In this document: positions 21,021 to 29,966 of the stretch, piece by piece | How the letters are laid out: every line of letters begins with the position of its first letter | How positions within the stretch are numbered: position 1 is the first letter of the stretch | From: Raffaelea ambrosiae | Taxonomy: Eukaryota > Ascomycota > Sordariomycetes > Ophiostomatales > Ophiostomataceae | Assembly: GCA_002778195.1 (NCBI GenBank) | Contig: PCDI01000004.1 | Location: 2,436,418 to 2,500,417 of the forward strand | DNA: 64,000 nt | Direction of reading: 5' to 3' | The notes under the pieces: model-generated | Databases searched by the model: none | The model's input: only the letters and a program-made list of their open reading frames with translations | Told to the model about the DNA's origin: nothing | Position numbers and translations under genes: made by a program

Positions 21021-23351
21021 ATGTACAACTTTGCATACCTAGTCATGTCTTATTATCGAGCAGGCCGGTGTTCCCCAGTCCTCGGGGGGGCTCTTGGCTT
21101 GGTGTTGTTCGTGACATCTACATATGCGTCTTTCAATGCTTTTCAAGGATACGACCCATCGATTGTCATCAATCTCAACATCTCGTCGACCTGCATGGCT
21201 GCACTGTCCGTGGATTCCGTGAATCGATGATTAGGGCGTTTTCACTTCTTTTCCTTTGTCCATGGTTCACTGACAGCCTGGGATTTAGAAACGAAACTGT
21301 GGATTGTGATCAGAATACAGCCACCATGGCAGCGCGGGGCGTGGACTACAATTGTAAGGCGGATTCCGTCTCCTGTCAGGCATCAAAAGAAAGGCTTGGG
21401 AGACTTGCACTGACACCTCCCCCAGACTGGTATGCCGACAACGTGACCACGCTGTGTACGGCAGCTTGTTTGAGCTCGCTGGACCAGTGGCAGTCCAGTG
21501 TAGAAGAAGCATGCGCCTCGGACGTGATCTGGCAGTCGAACACATTGGTGCAAGCCAAGATCGTGCCGCTGCAGTACACCTATTCGTACAGTCTGGCTTG
21601 CTTACAAGACGGGTGAGCAGCATTTCAGTTGATGGATTTGTGATTATTTCCAAAGACTCACAACTGCATCTTAGTTCTGGAGATTGGTGCATGCTGCAGT
21701 CACAAGAGTGGCAAGGGAGCGACTACATGCGCTACCATGCGGATTTCTGCTGGCAAGATCCCGTGCCCGACGTGTGCAACGAAGACGGGTTTTCCATTGC
21801 GGACATCAATGCCACCATGGAAGCGGTCCCCAATCTGTACGAGAAGGACTTGTACTGCAACGAGTGCTTCTTGCTGAACTGGAGGCAACGGCTGCTCTCG
21901 CCTCTTTTGCCCGTCAGCAATTTTACCGACTACTTGATCGACCAGTTCGAGTACATGCAAAGCAACTGCTCCACATCGCTGCCCTACAGCACGTCCGCGT
22001 CGACTCTGTTTTTGGGCATGGCAACCGCGACCACGGCCACCGAGACAGCTACAGGAACGGCTTCGACCACGGTTACGCCCACCTGCACGGGACAGGTGGT
22101 GGCACCGGTCGCCACGCCTCTTTCTTGCAACGCACTGTCGGACTTGTACAATGTCTCGACAGGCGATCTACGTGTTGCTGCAGACGATTATTTTTGCACC
22201 CTCAATACCACCACGTGCTTGCCGCCACCATGTCCAACCGCAGTCGTCACTTCGTATGGACAAACCTGGTAAGTTGAGGAAAGGGCACCGAGGATCATGG
22301 CGACAACATGTGCTGACTGTCTGGACCGCCATAGCGACGGCTACGCAGCCATGCTGTCGAATGCAACATACAATGTTACGTCTTCCGCATTCTTTGGGTG
22401 GAACCAAAACATCCAGGGCAGCTGCGATGACCTGGCCATCGATCAACGTGTTTGCATTGGGTAAGTAGTTGCAAGAGCAACTAGTGATCTGTTTTTTTTT
22501 TTTTTTTTTTTTTTTGGCCACTGCTCACAAGACCCCTCTTCCTTGCTAATTCATTTTGTCTCTCAAGCCCACCCGGCGGATTCTGGGCTACAAATGGCAG
22601 TGCGTACGCTCCAACGGCCACGACCGCCTACCATACTACGGCCACACCTGCGACCCCGACACAGTCTGGCTCGGTGGCCGATTGCGGCGCGTACTACAGC
22701 GTCGTTTCGGGCGATACATGCAACCAGATCTGTCTGGTGTACGGCATCGCCTTTGCCCTGTTGCAAAAACTGAACACATATCTGAACGCCGACTGCACCA
22801 ATCTCTGGCTCGGCTACTCGGTCTGCGTAGCCGAGGTTGTCGCCGATCCAGTCTCGACCGACGGACTGTGCGGTCCCAGCAACAACTACGCCACTTGCAA
22901 CGGAACGGCCTTTGGCAGCTGCTGTAGCACGAGTGGCTATTGTGGTGACGGCGAGGCCTACTGCAGCCCTGGAAATTGCTTTTCAGGCGCGTGCACGGGG
23001 TCCACATCCGGCGTGACCACGAACGGAACATGCGGCCCGAGCTGGGGCGACTTGACGTGCGACAATCCAAGCTTTGGCCCATGCTGCTCCATCTACGGCC
23101 ATTGCGGCAACGGCACCGACTATTGTGGTGCAGGCAACTGCTACTCGGGTGCTTGTGCCACAGACAATGGCGGGCCTTCCATCAATGGCGAGTGTGGCCC
23201 CTTGTTTGCCGGGAACAAGACTTGCACAGGGACGCAGTTTGGCAGCTGCTGCAGCAACAGCGGCTACTGCGGGAATTCCACAGACTACTGCGGTGCCGGA
23301 AATTGTTATTCAGGAGCTTGTGTCGAAGGGAGTGCAACCTCCGTCAACTGA
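21021..23351 (+). CDS. Secreted LysM protein with three chitin-binding type 1 modules
   Basis: Six exons: 21021-21205, 21289-21353, 21426-21612, 21675-22268, 22335-22460 and 22568-23351; 646 residues (638 if the in-frame ATG at 21045 is used). A signal peptide is followed by Cys-containing N-terminal sequence with a WYADNVTTLC block, a Thr-rich linker with a degenerate LysM-like unit, and a canonical LysM (CGAYYSVVSGDTCNQI). Three consecutive chitin-binding type 1 modules follow, each with CGP...CC...YCG...C spacing. The first donor is GTCCGT, unusual, but it alone gives the family-like MAAL-NETVDCD join. Fungal LysM proteins bind chitin and can protect hyphae or modulate recognition or self-chitinase activity. 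The neighbouring chitinase on the other strand suggests joint expression. Confidence 0.88.
22492..22515. repeat. Poly(T) run of 24 in an intron
   Basis: The run lies within the fifth intron of the LysM gene, between the GTAAGT donor and the TCTCAAG acceptor, where it extends the pyrimidine tract. Confidence 0.8.
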
Positions 23352-23973
23352 GCGGGTACGGCTGGTTACACGAGTGGTTCTGAACTAGAGACACGATCCA
23401 CTGACAGGGGTTTTCCGGCAATAACGGCTATAAAAAAACAGTTCGTAGTTAAGCTAGTTGAAGATTTGAGTTAAAAATTAGAGTTGGAGATTTGCAAAGT
23501 TTTTTTTTTGTCATCTGTAGTCAGGCTTAAACTATTCGTACCCTTTTATTCTGTCTTCTTCTGTTTGTCGAATCTGTAGTGTGTTTAGTTTTATGGGGTC
23601 GCCTGAGGTCAGGAGGCAATCACGCGGACCGTGTTGACTAAACTAGTCAACCAATAAACCGTTAAAGGATCTCGTACAATATGAATCAAAGTGGAAAATG
23701 CCCAACAAGGCCACTCTGGCCCTGAAGGCAACATAAACTCCTACAACACAGTTACACCTGAATCCACTATTCCCAGCAGCTTGCCTCGTATGATCAGGAT
23801 GTAGGAGTGCATGCAATGTCGCCTGTCTGGTGTATGCCCATATATGCATATGCCCGTACTAGCGCGGAAACGGAAAAGGCCCGATCCCCCCAAAATTCGG
23901 GATCTACAGCAGCGCCGCTTCAAGTGACCTGAAGCAATCGGACGCCACCATACTGAATACAACAAGTCTGCGA
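23352..23973. other. Intergenic region
   Basis: A/T-rich at 23430-23660; no gene. It carries the 3' end of the LysM gene and the upstream region of the next plus-strand gene. Confidence 0.6.
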
Positions 23974-25503
23974 GTGCATCCCATCTGCTGCGAAATAGCA
24001 GAGTGCAGCATGAATCCTGAGAAGTGCATTACTCTCCACAACCGCCTCTTCGACATCGGCCTGGCCGGAGCTGGAAACAACCCTCCAGAACCTGTCCCAC
24101 AGCAGAGCTGGTTTGCCTTCCATGGGGACAACGCCGAGGCCGTTCGAGGACGCTTGTCGCAGCCCCTCGTAGCTTTTCTTGAGCATGCATGGGCGGGCGA
24201 TGAGAATGAGCATGCGTTCTTTTACTATGCCAGCGGTCTATCGTACCCTGGGTCGATGTGGTCAACCCATGCGATGCAAAATGAAGAGGCCGGCAACCCG
24301 GACCGATTCTTGACGCTCTATGCCGCCACAGATGTAGCCGAGCATCCGGAAGGAGTCGTGTAAGTAAAATGGGGGGGGGGGGGGAAAGAAGCCAGAAAGA
24401 GAAGAATGGAAACTGACGAGTCCAGTTTTGACCAGGAAACCAATCTGGCTATTGTGCAAATGTCGATTCACGACGCCAGCATAACGCACAATGGTCGCCA
24501 GACATGGTACCCTCTGGAAGACGTTCTGCATGCCTGGCTTGACATGGTTGCTAGCGACAAGGTCGAGGCCGTGACAGACGATGTCGAACCATCCAACGGC
24601 AAATTCGATCCGTGGATTCTGCATTTGTACAGTGAGCAGCAGGTGGACGAGACTGTACAAGCTTTCAACAGCCTTGTCGAAGCAATCGAATCACGGATGC
24701 CGCCGTCTCTGGAAGAGCCGAATGCTGTAAATAGGCAGACGGTCATGCAAAACATTACAGAGTCCCTCCCCACAGACCGCCAACCTCTCCTGTCGGCAGA
24801 GGCCATGGATGCAGCCCGTCTCCCCAACGGATTTGCTCGAGCTTTTCTCGGCCGCTGTCTTCGGCCTCATTTCTGGTTCATAGCTCCTGGGTTGGAAGTG
24901 CCCACCGCAGAATCATTCCCTAGCCAACCGTTCCTTTCATCTGCGGATAGCCAAGAGGATGAGGAAGAAGATGACGAAGACGTTGTCAATATACCACCGA
25001 TTCTATTGTTCCGGGCGACGACACTATTCGACAGCAACTCTCTACAGGTTGCCCACGGCAGCAGGAAACTCGAACCTCCCTTCAGCTGGCCCTACAGTGA
25101 CCAGTCCAGGTATCTGTCGGGGCTCTATTTGACAGAGACAGACCGCGAGTCCGGGACAGACTATGAAGATGGCGGAAAACTTGTGCTTCCTTTTGGGATT
25201 GGCTCTCGTGGTTTCGCCAGGACAGCGGATGGTGCCCGCTTCGGCGAGAACAAGGAGGCGACTGGTCCCGAGACCGATGTCGAAGCGCACGATACATTTG
25301 CGGACCTTTACCAGCCAGGTTACGTCCCCTTTGGCGAGCAGCACGAAGCAAGGCTGGCCCACATTCTGCAAGCATGGCGCAAGCAAGTGGAGAGCGGACA
25401 GTGGTCGGTTGGACCAGAAGGCGTGATTGGCGGCATGGACAAGTGGCGGGAAGCCGATACGGAGAATGGAAGCCAGGGTTATGTGATTCCGGTGAGTTGG
25501 TAA
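23974..25503 (+). CDS. Unrecognised protein, linked to the chitin block
   Basis: Two exons, 23974-24359 and 24426-25503, with a GTAAGT...TCCAG intron that includes a run of 12 G; 487 residues (475 from the ATG at 24010). I do not recognise a domain of known function. Visible features are an ordered N-terminal half with motifs such as NGRQTWYPLEDVLHAW and DPWILHLYS, an acidic run of about 12 Asp/Glu near codons at 24950-24985, and a C-terminal half with KLVLPFGIGSRGFARTADG and YQPGYVPFGEQH blocks that look structured. No signal peptide or membrane helix is evident, so it is probably intracellular. Codon third positions are less G/C-biased than in the following gene. Position between the LysM gene and a regulator suggests, but does not prove, a link to chitin metabolism. 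Confidence 0.75.
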
Positions 25504-26248
25504 GCAAGAAACTGTCTGTATTCTATAGAAGAGATAAAAAGAACGAGACAAAGGTTTTTGCTGCGTGCCCAAGATTTCCACGATAATGGGAGGACCAACC
25601 AGCCGGGCTGTTGCCCTGCGCCTGTCCTGTGACCGGACTACAGTCTGCAGCGTAGATAGAATAGCAGCTAGTGAAATAAGGAATAATTGCAAAATCAAAC
25701 CAAACGAAAGGCTGTCGAAGCCGGCAGAGGCCTGGCTATAGAATATAAACGGAAATTCTTTCGTTTGCCAGAAAAGATTAGATCCGAATTTGGATAATAT
25801 AAAGGCGTTGCCACAACCACACATATTGCGGTAAGCCCAAACCTAGATCAACTGCAACTACCCCGTCCTTGGCCTGCCAGCAATGCTACATCAAACCCAT
25901 CTACGATTCTACCCACAGTCTTCCGAGCTATACGCAATCGAGAAATGTGTAACGCCGTTATCCATCCGCGCCCTCCCTTCGCTTGCAAGTTGGGCTTATC
26001 ATCCAATCACCAAGAGCCTTTATCCCTATGACAGATAGCTGGCGCCCAGCTCAAGACAAGGATACCAGTGGATGGGACGGGCCTAGTTCGCAGATATCAT
26101 TAGAGCATGGCATAGACAGACGATTCTTTATCCGCTTGCCCAACCCTGTTTCTCGCCGTCGTTTTGCTTATATCCTTTTTTTTTTTTTTTTTGCCCGTGC
26201 CCCTTTCCTCAAATTGGACGCCATTTCTCCTTCGAGTCTGTCGTTACG
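25504..26248. other. Intergenic region upstream of the regulator gene
   Basis: No gene. A pyrimidine tract with a 17-base T run at about 26178 lies 55 bases before the Zn2Cys6 start codon, typical of a fungal core promoter. Confidence 0.6.
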
Positions 26249-28147
26249 ATGGTGGAAATGCGCTCCAGAGGAGGATGTGCCAACTGCCGCAAGCGTCGCC
26301 GGAAATGCAGCGAGGAGCGGCCGCGGTGCCAGGGCTGCATCCAGCGCAACTTGCCCTGCCAATACCCGGTCCGCTTACAGTGGGCCAGCACGGTGACGCC
26401 TTCGCAGCGGCCAGCACAGGCACAGACGCGCTCGCAGAGAAACGCGCGGCGAACCTCAGCCACGTCAAGTGCGACCCGCAGACGGCCCTCCGCGACCGGC
26501 TGTGCCACCGCTGTGGGCCAACGGGAGGGCGGTCTCACGGGTCCCGTCTTCCGGGTGCCTGATGCGCGGGAGAACCCTGGCTTCATCAGCAATGCTACCG
26601 CCGTGGTCCCGTCTGGGGACTTCTTTGCCTGTGTAAGCCCGCCTCTGTCACAGGCAGCCGAGTCGCCGGAAAGTCAGAATGCCGGACCGCGCAGGGCGGG
26701 CGACGCATGCGAGGGCTCGTCCCCCCCTGCCCGCGGAGCCAGTCCGGGCATGGAGGAATTTGATGAAGGGGACGAGGACGCGGACGAGGACGAGGACGAG
26801 GACGAGGACGCCCTGGCCGATGGCTGGGAGTTCAACGACAGTGCCATCTTTGGCGATGTGAACCCGGAGCACTTTGGCGACGCCAGCGAGCGCCTGGCCT
26901 TTGCCTACTGGCTCAACTACCTGTCGCGCGTCTTGCCCGCGTTCGACTCGGCGGCCAACCCGTACCGGAAGCTGTCTTCGCTGGCGCTGGCCTCGCCGGT
27001 GCTGCTCGACACCATCCTCTCGCTGGCCACCGAGTACATGTACTGCCACGGCCGGGCCTCGCCGGATCTGGTCATGAAGCGCCACGACAAGGCCCTCGGG
27101 TCGCTGCGGACGCTGCTGACGTCCTGCGAAACAGAGGCGTCGTCGACGCTCTCGGGCCAGGGCGGCGCCACCACCACCACCACCACCACCACCGCGGACA
27201 ACAGAAGCAGCGCGTCGCCGGCGCTCAGCTCCAAGCAGGCCACGCTGGCGGCCGTGCTCCTGCAGATTGCCAACCTCGTCTTCATTGGCGGCTCCGGGGT
27301 GGAGATCCACCTGGCCTGCGCGATGCATTTCCTGCGCGACCTGGGCTACATCGACCAGCCGGTGCAGGACTTTGTGCCGCGCCTGCTGGTGCAGCGCTTT
27401 GCCATCATCGACGTGACGACGGCCATTTTGCGGCGGCGGCGGCCGCACCTGCCCGCCCACTTCTGGCTGTTCCGCCCGGACGAGCACTACGACCGGACGG
27501 TGCCGTCGTTCCGCGAGATGACGGGCTGTCCGCAGCCGCTGCTGGGGTTCTTGTCGCGCATCGCCCACCTCGCAGTCGACGTGGCCGACGCGGCGGCGGC
27601 GGCGGCGGCCCCGCACCGCCCCGATGGCGAATACAGCTATTATACGGTCCTGCGCACGGCGTCGACGCTGGAGACGGACATGCGCATCTATGCGCGCTCG
27701 CGGGTGCGGTTCGCGACGACGCGGCCGGCGCAGTCGCGGCACCTGGACAGCCTGAGCCAGTGCTTCTACTGGAGCGCGCACCTGCTGCTGCAGCGGCAGG
27801 TCTACCGGGACGCCGCCGACGCGCCGCGCGTCCAGCAGACGGTGCAGAACCTGATCCTGCTGATCCAGTCGATGCCCGTGGGCTGCGGGCCGGACTCGTC
27901 GCTGCCGTTTCCGTTTTACATCACGTCCCGGGAGCTGGTCACGGACGCGCACCGCGCCTGGGTGCGGCAGCGGAACCGGGAGCTCAAGCAGGTGTATCCG
28001 GGCCGCACGCGCGACGCGCTGATGGCGCTGCTGGAGCAGATCTGGTCGGCCGTGGACGCGAAGCGCGAGGCGCGCGAGGCACGGAACCGGGACGCCGACG
28101 GCACCGTCCGACGCCTGGAACGGAACCACGACTTTTGCCTGTTGTAG
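26249..28147 (+). CDS. Zn2Cys6 fungal transcription factor
   Basis: Single exon, 632 residues. The N-terminus has a complete zinc binuclear cluster, C10-x2-C13-x6-C20-x6-C27-x2-C30-x6-C37, with the basic RKRRRK segment that contacts DNA. A disordered linker follows with a run of Asp/Glu encoded by a GACGAG repeat (about 26775-26812). Then comes a helical regulatory domain (from about residue 210) of the fungal-specific transcription factor type, including FAYWLNYLSRVLPAFD and a Thr8 tract from an ACC repeat. Such factors bind CGG half-sites in the nucleus. It follows the LysM and unknown genes on the same strand, making it the obvious candidate local regulator of the chitinase/LysM pair; this is inference from position only. 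Third codon positions are almost all G or C. Confidence 0.9.
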   Translation: MVEMRSRGGCANCRKRRRKCSEERPRCQGCIQRNLPCQYPVRLQWASTVTPSQRPAQAQTRSQRNARRTSATSSATRRRPSATGCATAVGQREGGLTGPVFRVPDARENPGFISNATAVVPSGDFFACVSPPLSQAAESPESQNAGPRRAGDACEGSSPPARGASPGMEEFDEGDEDADEDEDEDEDALADGWEFNDSAIFGDVNPEHFGDASERLAFAYWLNYLSRVLPAFDSAANPYRKLSSLALASPVLLDTILSLATEYMYCHGRASPDLVMKRHDKALGSLRTLLTSCETEASSTLSGQGGATTTTTTTTADNRSSASPALSSKQATLAAVLLQIANLVFIGGSGVEIHLACAMHFLRDLGYIDQPVQDFVPRLLVQRFAIIDVTTAILRRRRPHLPAHFWLFRPDEHYDRTVPSFREMTGCPQPLLGFLSRIAHLAVDVADAAAAAAAPHRPDGEYSYYTVLRTASTLETDMRIYARSRVRFATTRPAQSRHLDSLSQCFYWSAHLLLQRQVYRDAADAPRVQQTVQNLILLIQSMPVGCGPDSSLPFPFYITSRELVTDAHRAWVRQRNRELKQVYPGRTRDALMALLEQIWSAVDAKREAREARNRDADGTVRRLERNHDFCLL

Positions 28148-28862
28148 TTCTTACGCATGGATTGCCCTCACCAGCCCCGGGGTCGAAAAAGCCACCGTTG
28201 CCACTTTGCTCAGGCACGACTCGGGTTGTGATCAGAAAAATCACCCCAAGATTGGTTCAGTCCGGTAAAAGTGCTTTGTGAATTACGCGATGTTTTAATA
28301 TATATATATATGTATATATTTATAAAAGGATAGTCTGAAGTTACTCAAGTTTTCAAACCAAAGCACTTTGACTTGATTCAAAAGCTTTATTTGAACGCGC
28401 AGGTGCGATTTTATACGGGGTTTGCGGTTAGTGGTTGACAGACCGAGCAGACATATTGATTGAGTTTGAGTTCCATGCAGTAAAGAACTGGGATGAACGT
28501 TTCACATCAGAACACCCGGCTTATTTCTTATTTGTCTTTTTGTCTTGGTTCCTTGTCACTATCAACCCAGGGGTTTCGCTCTATGCTCTCTCCGCTCAAT
28601 TGAATGGCATAAGTCCAGTGGTTTGTATTGGCTTCCGCTTCTCCAGTCAAACCCAGGCACGAGGTCCAGAAAGGGTTCTCCGTAGTTGGTGGTTGTCTGC
28701 CGCGAATGTGTTCCCCATGGAGAGGCTACACATACGGACTGTTCTGTACCTCTGTCAAAGTAAACATGTAGGCAGTTGATTTGGTTCGGCGACAAGCCCA
28801 CGTTTATTGCAATAAACCAGTCTCTGTGGTGAGGTGTACTTCTTCGACTGCTCTATGTGTGA
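28148..28862. other. Intergenic region with TA microsatellite
   Basis: No gene. A TA-rich microsatellite at 28297-28320 lies about 150 bases after the regulator's stop codon, in what is probably its 3' UTR or terminator. Confidence 0.65.
28297..28320. repeat. TA dinucleotide repeat
   Basis: About eleven TA units with one interruption. Confidence 0.8.
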
Positions 28863-29330
28863 TTATTCGATAATGTTGCTGCAGTCCCGGAGAAATTGTC
28901 TCGTGGATTCCACCTCGGCATCATCCCGGCATTTGTTTCTCGGATCAATCCTCCCCAACACCGTTTCCACGAATTCCAGATTCGCCGCTTGACTGTAACG
29001 ACGGGCCTCGTCTTCCGGCGTAAAGCCTTTATCATTTTTTGTTTTCGACACAACAATAACAATGCACCACGCCATGCCCGTGTGTGCCAGCCGCAAATGC
29101 GAGTCTTCATTCACGTCATCTGGGCCCTCTTCCAGCAATTTTTCTGGTGGTGAATCGCCGAGAGAATCTTCGCCTGGAATACACGCGTGCATACATATTC
29201 GGTACAGCGCCATGACTGCGTCCCGATTTTCCTGACGGGCAGCATAGTGTAAAGCCGTGTTTCCGGGTTTGGTTTTTTTTTCGCACGAGGTAGCCACGCG
29301 ACCAGAGCTTGCTTAGCCTGCTAGTATGAA
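28863..29330 (-). pseudogene. Ankyrin-repeat gene remnant with frameshift
   Basis: The minus-strand frame ending at 28863 reads an ankyrin unit (GNTALHYAARQENRDAVMAL) and, after a gap, GFTPEDEARRYSQ, a common last ankyrin repeat in fungi. Upstream the coding sense continues in another frame as AKQALVAWLPRAK; the two frames meet at a run of nine A (plus-strand T, 29273-29281), so a single-base change there breaks the gene, or it is a sequencing error. A splice acceptor CTAGCAG lies at about 29330, and a further open stretch without an ATG lies at about 29390-29600. A normal multi-exon gene with unusual introns is the alternative. Ankyrin proteins mediate protein binding; nothing more can be said. 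It lies downstream of the NLR on the same strand. Confidence 0.45.
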
Positions 29331-29966
29331 GACACAGCGAACCGGCATGATGTCCACTGAATGCTATAACAATACAAAAGACTACGATTGTGTCTACCCA
29401 CGCACGGTCGAGGCAGGAGCCTTTATTTCTCTCTTCTCTCAAACCAAGTCCATACTCATATTGGCGTGAAAAATAGACACTGCGCGCGACGGCATCTGTT
29501 GCGACATGAGCTATTTGGGAAGCCAGCAACGACTCACGCTGTGCGACTTTACCTATCTTCGGCGTCGTAGCATTTTGGCCGTACTCGTCATGTTGATTAT
29601 AAGACCAGTGAATAAAGGGATTCTACCACTTCACAAACAGCATAAAAGAACTTTTTTCCCACACTCACCTTTTGATCACCACTTCTACACATTCCTGCTC
29701 AGACATATACATACCCATCTACACATGCGCCAGGACCACGTTTAAAAACGGGAATTGCTGAGGGCAATTTATACGTAATGTATAAAGCTGTTCTGAAAAA
29801 GGTAGTCGGTCGATAATGAGAGTGAATCAAGCTGGGCTGGAGAACTTTTTTATCAAGATGCTGAAATAAGTATATAAGAACTGTTGGCCACCTAAAACAC
29901 GAAAAGTACTACTAGCAAAAGAAAAGAGGGAAAAAAAGGGGGAGGGGGGAGGGGGAGGGGGGGGTG
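29331..29966. other. Intergenic region between the ankyrin remnant and the NLR
   Basis: A/T-rich from 29740 to 29930, without a clear gene. The stretch 29390-29600 is open on the minus strand and could be a further exon of the ankyrin remnant, but it has no start codon or family match. Confidence 0.5.
29938..29964. repeat. G-rich tract abutting the NLR stop codon
   Basis: Four runs of five or more G separated by single A (plus strand) lie directly next to the stop codon of the minus-strand NLR gene, so the mRNA 3' UTR would begin with a C-rich tract. Confidence 0.8.

Noticed and set aside
26648..28129. 493-codon minus-strand open frame opposite the Zn2Cys6 gene
   Set aside because: Antisense shadow of a G/C-biased gene.
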